In this document: positions 26,545 to 36,852 of the stretch, piece by piece
Layout: every line of letters starts with the position of its first letter
Numbering within the stretch: the stretch's first letter is position 1
Origin: Parapedobacter koreensis
GTDB taxonomy: Bacteria > Bacteroidota > Bacteroidia > Sphingobacteriales > Sphingobacteriaceae
Assembly (NCBI RefSeq): GCF_900109365.1
Contig: NZ_FNZR01000009.1
Coordinates: 206,596 to 270,595, forward strand
Reading direction: 5' to 3'
Length of the DNA stretch: 64,000 bases
Made by a program: the position numbers and the translations under genes
Notes under the pieces: model-generated
Seen by the model: only the letters and a program-made list of their open reading frames with translations
What the model was told of the DNA's origin: nothing
Databases searched by the model: none

Positions 26545-29500
26545 TTAAAATGTCACCGCTATGCCCGTATTCAGTAGTCGGGCCTGTGGATAATATTGTC
26601 CCGTTGAGTTGGTCGATTCCGGATCGTAAACGCCGATCTTGCTCCATGTAAGCAAATTAAATCCGCTCACATAAATCCGCAAATTGCTGATGCCCGCAGG
26701 TTTCATCCATTGCGCAGGGAAGGTATACCCCAATTCGAGGTTTTTCAAACGGATGTAATCGGTGCTCCGCAACCAGTAGGTATTGCCCGATGAGTAGTAT
26801 TGGTCGCTACGGTCGGTAATCCGCGGATGCTGGCCACTGGGTGCGTCTACCCGCCAACGATTTTCATAAAAATCAAGCAAATAATTACCAATGGCCCCCG
26901 ATTCATCCGTGCCCACACGCAATTCGCCACCCGTGGCACCTTGGAAGAGCACAGTCAGATCAAACCCTTTGTATTGCAGTCCGAGGTTCAATCCACCTTG
27001 GAAGGTAGGTATGGTATTCTTATCGCGCCTCACGCGATCATCCGGTGTAATAGCGCCATCGCCGTCGTAATCCACAAACTTCACGTCTCCCGGCCGGAGC
27101 GAATTAGTGACGGCACCATAGTCTATGGTATTGGCCGCGATCTCGGCTTCGTCACGGAATACACCATCATAGATGTAATACAATTGGGAATTGATAGTCC
27201 TGCCTGTTGACCGCTGCCATTCGGGTGCACCCGGTGCTTCATCCCAGAAAAGGATCTCATTTTTGGCATAACCGCCATTCAGGCTCACATTCAAGTTCCA
27301 ATCACCAAATTGATTGGTATATCCGGCACTAAAATCCCACCCTTTATTTTCGACAATGCCTATATTCTCAGCGGGCAGTGTCATCCCCGTACTCTGTGGG
27401 ATAGATGCGTTTCTTTGCCACAGGATACTTTCGCGTTTATTCCTGAACCATTCTACAGTAAAATTGAACTTCCCATCCATCAGTTGCCCGTCGAGCCCTA
27501 CATTATAGTTGTTGGCCACTTCCCACGTGATGAACATATTGGGAACCCGGCTTTCATACAGGGTTTTGACCAGTTCATTGCTGACGACATAGGTACCAAA
27601 ACCATAAGTGGAGAAATATTGATATTCTTGCAAGGTCGCTTCTCCGTTGTCATCATGATCGTAGTAAATATTGTCATTCCCCATCTGTCCATATGATCCG
27701 CGGAGCTTGAAGTAATTGACAAATGGCACGTTGTCTTTCCAGAAATTTTCTTCTGAAATCATCCAGCCGGCCATCACGCCCGGAAAGAAACCGTATCGGC
27801 TGTCTTCAGGAAACATATACGAGCCATCATACCGCCAGAGAAATTCCGCCATGTACTTGCTCTTGTAGTTGTAACCTACACGCCCAAAATAATTGAGCCT
27901 CGCGCGTTCCCATGCACTGCCATCATTGTTTTTCTCGGCATCACCTCCGGCAAACAAGTAGTCAATAGCCGCAGAAATAAAGTACCTCCTGAATGCATTG
28001 AAGTTGTCATTACGAATCGTTTCACGGTTTACACCGGCCAATAGGTTAATGGTATGATCGCCAAACGTGCGGTCATAGGTCAATACGCCACCTAATAATA
28101 CGTTCATCTGGTCTTCATCCCCTTGGGTAAGCCGGGGATCCGCCGGACCGCGTTCGCCCCGCACTAATAAAGGTGTCACACCATCATCTTCATAGTCGCC
28201 CTGCCAGGTATAGAGATACCATGGGATTTCCCAGCGCTTGGTTTTACGCACATACTTGTCAATGGATGCTGTACCGCTGAATTTCAAGCCCTCTACCCAA
28301 GGGACGGTAATATCCACCTGTCCATTGGTTTGGAAATAATACCGTTTATCCCGGTCATATCCTGTTTGGTTAGTAGTGATGACTACCGGATTTTCTCCGT
28401 ATTCGATATCCGGCCCCGGGAGTCCATTGGGCCAATAAGCTGGCTCCGTGGGAATGCCACGCATCAACATACGGAAAATAGCGCCTGCCGTTTTTGTGGG
28501 AAATTCCCGATCTTCCTGCCTGCCTAAGATGCCTACCTTTGTGCTGATGTATTTATTGATATTCGCATCCAGATTGACCCGGATATCGTATTGCGAATAG
28601 CCTGTTGCCGAGTTTTTGTAATAAGCATCCTGATTTTGATAGCCAATGGAGGTAAGGTATTTGACATCCTCTGTCCCACCACTGATTTGCAGGTTGTGCT
28701 GCGATTGGGGCGACCAGTTTTTCAACGTAGCGTCATACCAGTTGGTATTAGGGTGTCCCCAAGGATCCGAGCCATCGGCAAACAGTTGGAAGTCTTCCGG
28801 CGAAAATGGTGCCGTAAGCACGGTGTTATCAGGTCTGGTATAAGAGCCCGCTTCCCGGAATGCAGTTTGTGCCGGGGACCATTCTGATACGGGCAATTTG
28901 AAAATTTCCAGTTCATTCCGCATCTCGGCATACTGTGCAGCGTCGGCGAGCGCTGGGATGACCGTCGGTTGCGAAAAGGCTTGATTAAAGGTATAAGACA
29001 GGGAGGGTTTTCCGGATTGCCCCCGCTTGGTGGTGATGAGGATAACGCCATTGGCAGCGCGGGCACCATAAATTGCTGCTGAAGCGTCTTTCAGTACCGA
29101 TATATTGTCGATATCGGCCGGGCTGAGCCGCTCGAATCCTCCGGCACGTGCTGGGATACCATCAATGACAATCAATGGATCGCTGTTTCCCAAAGTGTTG
29201 GTGCCCCGTATCCGTATAGCTGCTCCGTCATAGCCGGGTTCAGCACTACCTTGGGTGGCTACTACGCCCGGCAAGCGTCCTGCCAACGCATTAGATACGT
29301 TTACCGTAGGTGACTTCATCAATTCGGCACTTTTGACTGAAGCAACGGACCCCGTAATGTTCTCCCGCTTCTGGGTACCATACCCCACCACCACGACTTC
29401 TTCAAGGTTGGCCATGGATTCGTCCAGTTCCAACTGTATATCTATTCGTTCCCTATCCGCGACAAGGGTTTGGGATGTATAGCCCACAAACGAGAAGACC

Positions 29501-29826
29501 AGCGAACTCCCCTTTGCCACTTCCAAACTATAGTTTCCTTCGTCATTCGTCGCCGTGCCCGTGGTACTGCCCGCCACAGCGACAGATACACCGCCAATAG
29601 GCATTCCTTGTGCATCCGTCACTTTCCCCTGAACCGTCAACGTGCCTTCCTGCGCCAATAAGCGGTTTCCGAAAATGGGCAACGCTACCCATAATAAAAC
29701 AGCAAGCATTAGCAGCAATAGCCTATGGCAACGACTATGCAGCTTGCACTGAAATCGGCGCAATACAGCGGCACCTATCCAAGAATCCACCCGAATAGGA
29801 ACATGCCCAACTAACATTTCCATCAT
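26545..29826 (-). CDS. susC: SusC/RagA family TonB-dependent outer-membrane transporter
   Basis: 1093-residue TonB-linked porin that imports oligosaccharides bound by SusD. After a long N-terminal stretch and signal (cleavage near LLAQ, residue 59) comes a carboxypeptidase-regulatory-like domain (VQGKVTDAQGMPIGGV), the SusC signature VVVVGYGTQKRENITGSVA, the plug (LKDASAAIYGARAANGVILI) and the beta barrel. The unusually long, cysteine- and arginine-containing stretch before the hydrophobic core of the signal suggests that the true start could be internal, though no better ATG is obvious. No anti-sigma/sigma pair or hybrid sensor lies next to it. Confidence 0.96.
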   Translation of the reverse strand: MMEMLVGHVPIRVDSWIGAAVLRRFQCKLHSRCHRLLLLMLAVLLWVALPIFGNRLLAQEGTLTVQGKVTDAQGMPIGGVSVAVAGSTTGTATNDEGNYSLEVAKGSSLVFSFVGYTSQTLVADRERIDIQLELDESMANLEEVVVVGYGTQKRENITGSVASVKSAELMKSPTVNVSNALAGRLPGVVATQGSAEPGYDGAAIRIRGTNTLGNSDPLIVIDGIPARAGGFERLSPADIDNISVLKDASAAIYGARAANGVILITTKRGQSGKPSLSYTFNQAFSQPTVIPALADAAQYAEMRNELEIFKLPVSEWSPAQTAFREAGSYTRPDNTVLTAPFSPEDFQLFADGSDPWGHPNTNWYDATLKNWSPQSQHNLQISGGTEDVKYLTSIGYQNQDAYYKNSATGYSQYDIRVNLDANINKYISTKVGILGRQEDREFPTKTAGAIFRMLMRGIPTEPAYWPNGLPGPDIEYGENPVVITTNQTGYDRDKRYYFQTNGQVDITVPWVEGLKFSGTASIDKYVRKTKRWEIPWYLYTWQGDYEDDGVTPLLVRGERGPADPRLTQGDEDQMNVLLGGVLTYDRTFGDHTINLLAGVNRETIRNDNFNAFRRYFISAAIDYLFAGGDAEKNNDGSAWERARLNYFGRVGYNYKSKYMAEFLWRYDGSYMFPEDSRYGFFPGVMAGWMISEENFWKDNVPFVNYFKLRGSYGQMGNDNIYYDHDDNGEATLQEYQYFSTYGFGTYVVSNELVKTLYESRVPNMFITWEVANNYNVGLDGQLMDGKFNFTVEWFRNKRESILWQRNASIPQSTGMTLPAENIGIVENKGWDFSAGYTNQFGDWNLNVSLNGGYAKNEILFWDEAPGAPEWQRSTGRTINSQLYYIYDGVFRDEAEIAANTIDYGAVTNSLRPGDVKFVDYDGDGAITPDDRVRRDKNTIPTFQGGLNLGLQYKGFDLTVLFQGATGGELRVGTDESGAIGNYLLDFYENRWRVDAPSGQHPRITDRSDQYYSSGNTYWLRSTDYIRLKNLELGYTFPAQWMKPAGISNLRIYVSGFNLLTWSKIGVYDPESTNSTGQYYPQARLLNTGIAVTF

Positions 29827-30219
29827 AATTATGTGTTTTAATAAGTTAACTAATGGTTATTTAATAAGTATTAATTGTGATTCTTGAAGATAAAGCAGCC
29901 AGATGTATCCCAAAGGGAACAACAAGTTATAAAAAGGCAATAAACGATGTCGGTTATACCGTGGTGTGTCTGAAATTCATAACTTTGGTTCTTTTTTAAA
30001 GGCAAATGCACATCGCGTGAACAATGGAGTAAATTGAAAGCCCGCGATAGCGTTTTATCGTTAGATAAACACTTATACTTCCTCGTTGTTTTCCGAAAAA
30101 TCAGCTAAATATTTTTTTCTTTGTGTGCTTGGGAAGCGTCACTACTACTGGCGGTGACGACAAGATTTGAATTTTCAATCCGGAAGGCTTACATTAGCCT
30201 ATAATATAATAAGAAACAC
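29827..30219 (+). other. 393-bp divergent intergenic region between susC and the sugar isomerase gene
   Basis: No gene seen. It must hold both promoters. A TAACTTTG box at 29980-29987 points towards the + strand gene but would give a leader of about 225 nt. No TAnnTTTG box faces susC, and the stretch next to susC is very A/T-rich. Possible operator space for control by an unlinked regulator. Confidence 0.5.
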
Positions 30220-31203
30220 ATGAATACCAATAGACGTACATTTTTGAAGCACGCCGGAGTTGGCCTCGCAACAGCCTATTTCGCACCTTCCTTGCTTTCC
30301 TGCTCCTCGCAGCAGGTCCCCGCTTCCACGCTGCAGGAAATTGGCTTACAGCTTTACACGCTTCGCGAGCAATTGGCCGACGATGTGTCTGCAACGCTTG
30401 CGCGTGTTGCCGAAATCGGCTATGATTATGTGGAGACATTCGGGGCTGAAATCAACAATGGCAAAGACACCGCTTTCTGGGGAATGGATACTGGAAATGT
30501 AATCAAATTACTGGATCAATATGGATTAAAAACCTACAGTGGCCATTACGATTTGTCTGAACTCTTAACGCCAGGGAACGGTGATGAAGAGGTGTTAAAA
30601 GTTTCCATTGATATGGCGGCCCGTCTACAGCAACAATACGTGATTGCACCTGCCCCACCGATGCTGCTTATCGACAAGCTAACTGCCGACGATTATCGTT
30701 TTATGGCAGACCAACTTAACAAGGGTGGAGAACTTGCCGTACAATCTGGCCTAAAAATCGGTTACCACAACCATTTCTGGGAATTCAGAACGCTAGAAGG
30801 CGGACGTAAGGGATTGGATATCCTGATTGAGAACACCGACAAGGACCTAGTCGTATTTGAGCTCGACTTGTTCTGGAGTGAAAAATCAGGTACAGACAGC
30901 GCTGCTTATTTTGAAAAACATCCCGGCCGCTTCCCTCTTTGGCATATCAAGGACATTGATAAATCGAATACTACGATAGTCACAGGTCCTGATTACGACA
31001 GCAAACCGATGATGGAGATAACTTCCTCCATCACCTACACCGAAGTGGGGACAGGAATCATTGATTTCAAGAAAATATTGGTCGAAGAAAAAACAGCAGG
31101 ATTGCAGTATGCCATTGTCGAACAAGATGTCATCACCATTGATCCATTTGACAGCATCGCCAAAAGCTACGATTATGTAAAAAATGAACTGTTAGGCAGC
31201 TAG
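30220..31203 (+). CDS. Sugar phosphate isomerase/epimerase family protein, Tat-exported lipoprotein
   Basis: Xylose-isomerase-like TIM barrel (327 aa) with metal-ligand motifs such as IGYHNHFWEF, FELDLFW and PLWHIKDID. The N-terminus carries an RR Tat motif (NTNRRTFLKHAG) and a lipobox-like LLSC, so it is likely folded before export and then anchored in the periplasm. Members of this family are often linked with Gfo/Idh/MocA oxidoreductases and with SusC/D in keto-sugar or inositol-like breakdown, which matches the neighbours here. The substrate is not known. Confidence 0.87.
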   Translation: MNTNRRTFLKHAGVGLATAYFAPSLLSCSSQQVPASTLQEIGLQLYTLREQLADDVSATLARVAEIGYDYVETFGAEINNGKDTAFWGMDTGNVIKLLDQYGLKTYSGHYDLSELLTPGNGDEEVLKVSIDMAARLQQQYVIAPAPPMLLIDKLTADDYRFMADQLNKGGELAVQSGLKIGYHNHFWEFRTLEGGRKGLDILIENTDKDLVVFELDLFWSEKSGTDSAAYFEKHPGRFPLWHIKDIDKSNTTIVTGPDYDSKPMMEITSSITYTEVGTGIIDFKKILVEEKTAGLQYAIVEQDVITIDPFDSIAKSYDYVKNELLGS

Positions 31204-31204
31204 C

Positions 31205-32485
31205 CTACCGACCCGTCACTTGCTGGTAGTTCGTTATGGCCAGCTTGTAACGGCTTCTTGCTTCGGTAAGTTTGTCTATTGTTTCTGCCTTCAATGCCTG
31301 CGCTTCCAACAGATCGGATAGTGCAACGAGGCCATTGTTGTAGCTATCCCGATTGACTTTTACGTTTTCAGTGGCCTGCAATAGTGTTTCTTCCATAAGG
31401 CGTATCTGCTCGCTAGCTTCGTTCAGATCCGTCCATGCCTGTTCCACCTGCAAGAGGAGCAGCCCTTTATGGTCTTCCAACGTATTTTGGGTAGCTTGTT
31501 CCTTGTTTTTCATTTCCTGGAGTTTAGGTTTCCTACCCCACCAATCCGAAATGGGAATGGAAACCGAGGCATAGACCATGCCGTTAAAAACACCTTGCTG
31601 CCCAGGTTCAAACTGGTTGAGATAATATCCTGCGGCCCCTATGCCCACCGTCGGCAGATAATCGCCTTTTTTCATTTTCGTTTCCAGTGTAGCGGCATCT
31701 ACCGACTTCTCCAGCAATTGGTATTCTGGCCGTTTGGCAAGTACCGCAGCACCGATCACAAAATATGCATCAGGCGCATACACCGTATCCAAGTTATCAG
31801 CTAAAACAATACCCGATCGGTATTCCATTCCTATCGTCTGGCACAACTGCATCAAGGCCAGTTTTTCTCCGTTTTCAAGCTGCATTTTATTCACTTCCAG
31901 TTCGCGGTGCCTGATGCTCACCCGCAATAGATCATTTTTGGTAATCATGCCGTTTCGATAAGCGTCGTCTACCTGCTTATAAAGCGTATCTAGGAATTGT
32001 TGGTAGCTTGCTAATGTTTGTTGTTTTTCACGGATGGTGATGACCTGCCAGTACTGCTGTTCCATCTTTAGTAAAACTTCGTTTTCGGACAGCCGTTGCC
32101 GTCTCTCCTGTACCTCAACGTTCAGAACAGCAAGCTTATTTCCCATTTTGATTCTGCCCCCGCTGTATAGCGGCTGTACAACGTTCAGATAGCCCAGCGC
32201 CAGTTGATTAAGCAATCCCATATCTCCTCCTGCCGTTTTCATTCGTAGCAAGGGATCTAAAGCCTGCATGCCAATGGCCGACGCACTCACGTTGGGGAAA
32301 TAATGGGTATAAGCTTCCTTCCTGACTGCGCGGGCGGCATCCAATGCCAACGTACTGTTCTTAATCTGGTAGTTATAGTTGATGGCCAACTGGCGGCATT
32401 GCTCCAAGGTCAGCGTCTGGCTACGTGCAGACATCCCCATTGCGACAACAAAAAAGCAAATTGCATATATCCGGTTTCTTTTCAT
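31205..32485 (-). CDS. TolC family outer-membrane efflux protein
   Basis: Outer-membrane channel of the tripartite pump encoded just upstream. Signal peptide to about residue 22, then the two repeated coiled-coil halves of TolC proteins, with LTLEQCRQLAINYNY at the start and VVQPLYSGGRIKMG in the first beta section. 426 residues is typical for Bacteroidota members. The gene order adaptor-pump-TolC on one strand indicates one operon; the 3' end meets the isomerase gene with a 1-bp gap. Confidence 0.92.
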   Translation of the reverse strand: MKRNRIYAICFFVVAMGMSARSQTLTLEQCRQLAINYNYQIKNSTLALDAARAVRKEAYTHYFPNVSASAIGMQALDPLLRMKTAGGDMGLLNQLALGYLNVVQPLYSGGRIKMGNKLAVLNVEVQERRQRLSENEVLLKMEQQYWQVITIREKQQTLASYQQFLDTLYKQVDDAYRNGMITKNDLLRVSIRHRELEVNKMQLENGEKLALMQLCQTIGMEYRSGIVLADNLDTVYAPDAYFVIGAAVLAKRPEYQLLEKSVDAATLETKMKKGDYLPTVGIGAAGYYLNQFEPGQQGVFNGMVYASVSIPISDWWGRKPKLQEMKNKEQATQNTLEDHKGLLLLQVEQAWTDLNEASEQIRLMEETLLQATENVKVNRDSYNNGLVALSDLLEAQALKAETIDKLTEARSRYKLAITNYQQVTGR

Positions 32486-32521
32486 GCTGAAGAGAATTAC
32501 ATTAAAAATGATGGTTTCCTA

Positions 32522-35500
32522 TTAAGCCACTACTGCCTGCTTTGGTTTCCGGTCTTCGTATTTATAGACAAGCCAATACATCAGCGGGAGCATCGTCAGT
32601 ATGAACACCATGGAGATAATCGTCCCGAAACAGATAACCGTACCCATAGGGGCCCATAGCGGGCTTTTGCTCATGATCATGGGGATAACACCCATGGAGG
32701 CGGCAGCCGACGTAAGCAAGATAGGGCGCATCCGCCGCTTTCCGGCTTCGAGGCAAGCCTCCAAGATTGGCATGCGGTGTTTTGCCCGAAGTTCTTCGAT
32801 GTAATCGTACATGATGATTCCATTGCGCACGATGATGCCAATGAGGCTTACCAACCCCAATACGGACGTCAGGCTGAATTCCATATCCATCAGCCAAATA
32901 CCCAAAGCGGCACCGAAAAAGCTGAACAGCGTCGAGGCAAACACCAATGACGCCAAACTCACCTTCTTGAAATGGAATACCAGGATAAAAAAGATGATCG
33001 CTACAGAAATAAATAGTCCGCCAACGATTTTGGGGAGCGTTTCTGCGGTATTCTCCTTGATGCCACCATAAGATACTTGGATTTTTTTGTCCTTGATCGT
33101 TGCAGACAGGCTATCGACCAACGCCTCCACAACCACTTGTGCGGGTTCTACGCGCTCCCCTCTTTTTAGGTCGGCATAGACCGACAAGGTACGTACGCCA
33201 TTGCGGCGTACAATTTGCCCTTCGTTCCATCCAACACGCACTGCCGCAACTTGCCTCAGCGGCACCGCGGGTGAAAAAAACCCCGAGACGTATTCATCCG
33301 CCACATCCGATACCAACGGATCAACGCCCGCCCATTTGGACTTAAGTACTACCGACAATGGGTAGTCACCTTCCCATACGGTGGTAATGGGTAGCCCACC
33401 AAACCGGGAGGTGAGCGCCACGCCCAGCATCCCTTCATTGATGCCCAGCCTATTGGATTCGACCGGATCCACGGCTATCTGAATATCCGGCAGCACCTCT
33501 TCGTAGTTGGTATATACACGCAAGGGGGCGTCCATTTCCTTCATGGCGCGCTGAAGCTGGGCAGCCACCGCTTTAAGATCAGTTATATGCTCCCCACTGA
33601 GCCTCACCTCGATATCGGCGTCTACGCCAGCCTGATAATCGAGTTGCCTGAATTTGACAAAAGCCCCAGGGTAGCGATAGGCATATGCCGTAGCATATTC
33701 ATCAAGCAACGCTATCGTGGCTTCATTCGATACGGTATTGACGATGAACTGGGCAAAATTGGAACCACCGAGTTTCGGGGCGTAGGTCGTCTGGAAACGC
33801 GGTGAACCGCTTCCCATAAATGTGGTGATGGACCTTATACGTTCGTCTTTACTCAGCACCGCTGCCAAATCTTTTGCAACCGTTTCCGTCTGTGCCAACG
33901 AACTTCCCTGTGGCAGGAAGATTTCCACAGCAAACTGGTTGCGCTCTGCAACGGGCATCAGCTTCAAGGGCAGGTTGAGGAACATCACAACACCAGCCAC
34001 GGCAGACAAGGTTCCTAGGGAAATTGCCAGCTTCGGAAATTGGAACACCTTTTCAAGCACCTTATTATAAAAGGATTGTACATGATCCAAAAACGATTGC
34101 TTACGCCCGGTGGCGTCCAGCTCTTTGCTATGCAACCCTTTGGTGATAAATACGTATTGCAGGTAAGGGACAAACAGCACGGCTACTGCCAATGAAATGC
34201 CCAAGGTAATCAGCACAGTCCATGGAAATGCCTGCACAAAATCATAAAGCTGTCCGGTAAACGTGACGAGAAACGGGAAAAACGTGATGCCGATAGCTAA
34301 TGTAGCTGAAAGAATCGCTTTGAAATATTCGCTGGCACTGCTTATGGCAGCTTGCCAACGGGGAATGCCGTGATCCAGTTTTTCCAAATAGCTGTCTACA
34401 ATGACGATGGAATTGTCTACAATCATGCCCAGTACCACCACCAACGCTGCCAGCGTCACCGTATTGAGTTCCATCCCAGACGCATACATCAGGCCCAGTG
34501 ATATGAATATGCTGATAGGGATAGTGGCTGCCGCTACACCCGCCACACGCAACGGCAGCAGCATTACCGTGACCAATACCACTGCAGCGATCGCGATAGC
34601 CAGCTCGTTGAGAAAGGTATCAATGGAAGCGCCCACCACTTGGGGTTGATCGGCAATACGGTAGATCTTCACGTCATCAGGCAACGTTTTCTCAAAGCCC
34701 TTCAATACCTCATCTACGTCCTTGCCGTACTGGACAATGTTGTAGCCTTCCCGCATTTCGGCAGAGAGGATAAGGCTCTTCTTGCCGTTGCTCAGGGTAT
34801 AGCTGGATGCTTTTGGATATTCCCTGACCACCTGCCCGATATCTTTCAACCGGATGTGGTTGCCTTGCGGATCAGAATAAACAACCTGCTCCTCCAAATC
34901 CCCTTCGGAGGCAAAAGGCCGTGTGATATGAATGGGAATGATTAGTTCATTGTTGTCAATCTTGCCGGACGATGTTACCATCCCCTTTGTAAGCAACGTT
35001 TGGTAAAGACTGTACAAGTTGATGCCGTAGCTGGCCACCTTCTCTTTATCTACATAGATACCGAGCTGTTCATGCTGTTCGCCGTAGCGCCTAAGGTTGG
35101 ACACCGACTCGATGGCCCTAACCCGATTTTCCAACGCCTCCAGATAAGCATCGAGCTGCCGATAGGTTTTGGTATCCGACTCCAACGCGATAAGCAATGC
35201 CGAAGTGTCTCCAAAATCATCATTGGCAATCAATGCCAGTACTCCCGGGGGCAGCTGCGCTTTGAACGTGGATAAGCCATGCTTGATTTTGGACCAAACC
35301 TCATCCTTATTATTCACTTCGTCATTCAACTCTACGAAAATGTATACCATACCGTCCCTGGACTGTGAATACGTTTTGGATTTCCGGACTTCTTTATAGG
35401 TAAAAAGAAACTTTTCCAAGGGTTTGGCCAGTTGCTCTTCCACCTCTGCCGATGTAGCTCCAGGATAAACGCCCACCACGACGCCTTGACGTATAGTAAA

Positions 35501-35629
35501 TACTGGAAATTCCTGTTTGGGCATTTTATATAACGCGTAGACCCCGAAGAGCACCGCTAAAGCCACCAATAGCAGGACAATCTTATTGTATTTCATCGCT
35601 AAGGCGATGAGTCCGTTCTGTTCTCTCAT
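32522..35629 (-). CDS. RND efflux transporter permease
   Basis: Inner-membrane proton-driven pump of about 1035 residues with the RND layout: a first membrane segment, large periplasmic loops after segments 1 and 7, and about twelve membrane helices in total. Visible signatures: YPGATSAEVEEQLAKPLE, the segment-4 motif VVLGMIVDNSIVIVDS and GLVSLIGIIVRNGIIMYDYI. ATG at 35629 (MREQNGLIALA) starts 14 bp after the adaptor gene; an ATG at 35677 would overlap the adaptor. Substrates not predictable. Confidence 0.94.
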   Translation of the reverse strand: MREQNGLIALAMKYNKIVLLLVALAVLFGVYALYKMPKQEFPVFTIRQGVVVGVYPGATSAEVEEQLAKPLEKFLFTYKEVRKSKTYSQSRDGMVYIFVELNDEVNNKDEVWSKIKHGLSTFKAQLPPGVLALIANDDFGDTSALLIALESDTKTYRQLDAYLEALENRVRAIESVSNLRRYGEQHEQLGIYVDKEKVASYGINLYSLYQTLLTKGMVTSSGKIDNNELIIPIHITRPFASEGDLEEQVVYSDPQGNHIRLKDIGQVVREYPKASSYTLSNGKKSLILSAEMREGYNIVQYGKDVDEVLKGFEKTLPDDVKIYRIADQPQVVGASIDTFLNELAIAIAAVVLVTVMLLPLRVAGVAAATIPISIFISLGLMYASGMELNTVTLAALVVVLGMIVDNSIVIVDSYLEKLDHGIPRWQAAISSASEYFKAILSATLAIGITFFPFLVTFTGQLYDFVQAFPWTVLITLGISLAVAVLFVPYLQYVFITKGLHSKELDATGRKQSFLDHVQSFYNKVLEKVFQFPKLAISLGTLSAVAGVVMFLNLPLKLMPVAERNQFAVEIFLPQGSSLAQTETVAKDLAAVLSKDERIRSITTFMGSGSPRFQTTYAPKLGGSNFAQFIVNTVSNEATIALLDEYATAYAYRYPGAFVKFRQLDYQAGVDADIEVRLSGEHITDLKAVAAQLQRAMKEMDAPLRVYTNYEEVLPDIQIAVDPVESNRLGINEGMLGVALTSRFGGLPITTVWEGDYPLSVVLKSKWAGVDPLVSDVADEYVSGFFSPAVPLRQVAAVRVGWNEGQIVRRNGVRTLSVYADLKRGERVEPAQVVVEALVDSLSATIKDKKIQVSYGGIKENTAETLPKIVGGLFISVAIIFFILVFHFKKVSLASLVFASTLFSFFGAALGIWLMDMEFSLTSVLGLVSLIGIIVRNGIIMYDYIEELRAKHRMPILEACLEAGKRRMRPILLTSAAASMGVIPMIMSKSPLWAPMGTVICFGTIISMVFILTMLPLMYWLVYKYEDRKPKQAVVA

Positions 35630-35643
35630 AAGCTGCCTTGTAT

Positions 35644-36687
35644 TTATTGCTTTAATAGCTGGTTGTCCGACACCCATGTTCCTGCGCTGATTTGCTGGTA
35701 CCCATCCACAATCACCTCGTCGCCTTCTTGTAGTCCGTTGGTGATCTGCACCCCATTACCGGACAGCTTGCCCAACGTCACTTCTTTGTAAACAGCTTTA
35801 CCTGCATTATCCTTGACCCACACGTACCGCTTCCCGGAGTAGTCTACCTGTACGGCTCGGATGGGGACAATGATACGTCCATTGCCCCATTCATCTACCT
35901 GCTTGAGATACACCCTGCACACCATGCCCGGCATCATCCTACCTGCCGGATTATGGAGTTTTATCTTAATGTCGTACGTGTGGGATATCGGGTTGGCTGA
36001 TACCCCTTTTTCGACAACCTCTCCCCGAAACGTCTCACCACCCAATGCCGAAATTTCCACTTCACAGTCGGCTCCTGTTCGGATAGCCGAAATTTCTCCT
36101 TCAGGAATGGCGGCCCGCACTTTTACACTACGGATATCCATAATATTGTAAACTGCCGTACTGGGCATGACATTGGTGCCGGGCTCGACATAACGCCGAC
36201 CCACGACGCCCGATTGAGGTGCACGCAGGGTGGCGTCTTGTAAGTTTTTCCGAGCAATAGCTTCACCCGCTTGGGCTTGTTCTAACTTCGTTTTGGCATC
36301 GATATACTGGATTTCGGGGAGGCTTTTATTTTCGTACATGGCCGAAAGGCGTCTATAGGCATCCTGTGCCTGCTTCAATGCAGAAAGGGACAATTCGTGA
36401 GCCTTTCCCAGCGACACGGTATTCAGCGCTGCCAGCAACGCTCCCTTGTCCACATGCTGTCCCTCAGCAACGTGCATCTGTTCAATAGTTCCAGCAATGA
36501 GAAAGCTAACATCGACCGCGTTTTCGCTTTCAACCGTCCCGATATATTCCTGATGATGCACTGTGGTGTCATACACAATATGCTGTATGTTTACCGGTAT
36601 TGCCTGCATCGCGGTATTTTCTTCCTTTTGGGAAGTACATGACAAAATCATGGATACGCCAAATAAAAAAATACGCCAAGATTTCAT
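35644..36687 (-). CDS. RND efflux periplasmic adaptor (membrane fusion protein)
   Basis: Bridges the pump and the TolC channel. Lipoprotein signal with LSC lipobox, then a biotinyl-lipoyl-like domain (IEQMHVAEGQHVDKGALLAALN), an alpha-helical hairpin, and the matching half RAPQSGVVGRRYVEPGTNV, followed by beta-barrel and membrane-proximal domains. The ATG at 36687 places the signal peptide correctly; an ATG at 36720 is possible. First gene of the efflux operon, divergent from an AraC regulator. Confidence 0.92.
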   Translation of the reverse strand: MKSWRIFLFGVSMILSCTSQKEENTAMQAIPVNIQHIVYDTTVHHQEYIGTVESENAVDVSFLIAGTIEQMHVAEGQHVDKGALLAALNTVSLGKAHELSLSALKQAQDAYRRLSAMYENKSLPEIQYIDAKTKLEQAQAGEAIARKNLQDATLRAPQSGVVGRRYVEPGTNVMPSTAVYNIMDIRSVKVRAAIPEGEISAIRTGADCEVEISALGGETFRGEVVEKGVSANPISHTYDIKIKLHNPAGRMMPGMVCRVYLKQVDEWGNGRIIVPIRAVQVDYSGKRYVWVKDNAGKAVYKEVTLGKLSGNGVQITNGLQEGDEVIVDGYQQISAGTWVSDNQLLKQ

Positions 36688-36819
36688 TGAAAGGAGTATT
36701 GATCTGCCTATATCTCTCATGTTATTGATGTTGGATTAAAACGGCACAAAGTTCAATATATGGAATGTCCTATAGGCGACTAATTGCACGGTAATAATGT
36801 TCAAAAAGTCGCTTTTTTA

Positions 36820-36827
36820 TATATTTG
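36820..36827 (+). promoter_or_regulatory. -7 promoter box for the divergent AraC gene
   Basis: TATATTTG, 26 nt before the ATG at 36853. It fixes that ATG as the start, since the longer open frame begins upstream of the box with TTG. Confidence 0.55.
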
Positions 36828-36852
36828 CGCTTCACCCAAGATCCAATCGGGC

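Noticed and set aside
30130..30160. Short inverted repeat cgtcac/gtgacg upstream of the isomerase gene
   Set aside because: Six base pairs with an 11-nt loop is within chance for a 393-bp gap.
34380..34460. VDN instead of VDD in the segment-4 motif of the RND pump, suspected loss of a proton-relay residue
   Set aside because: As I recall, VDN variants are common in RND families outside the classic AcrB group, so this alone does not suggest an inactive pump.
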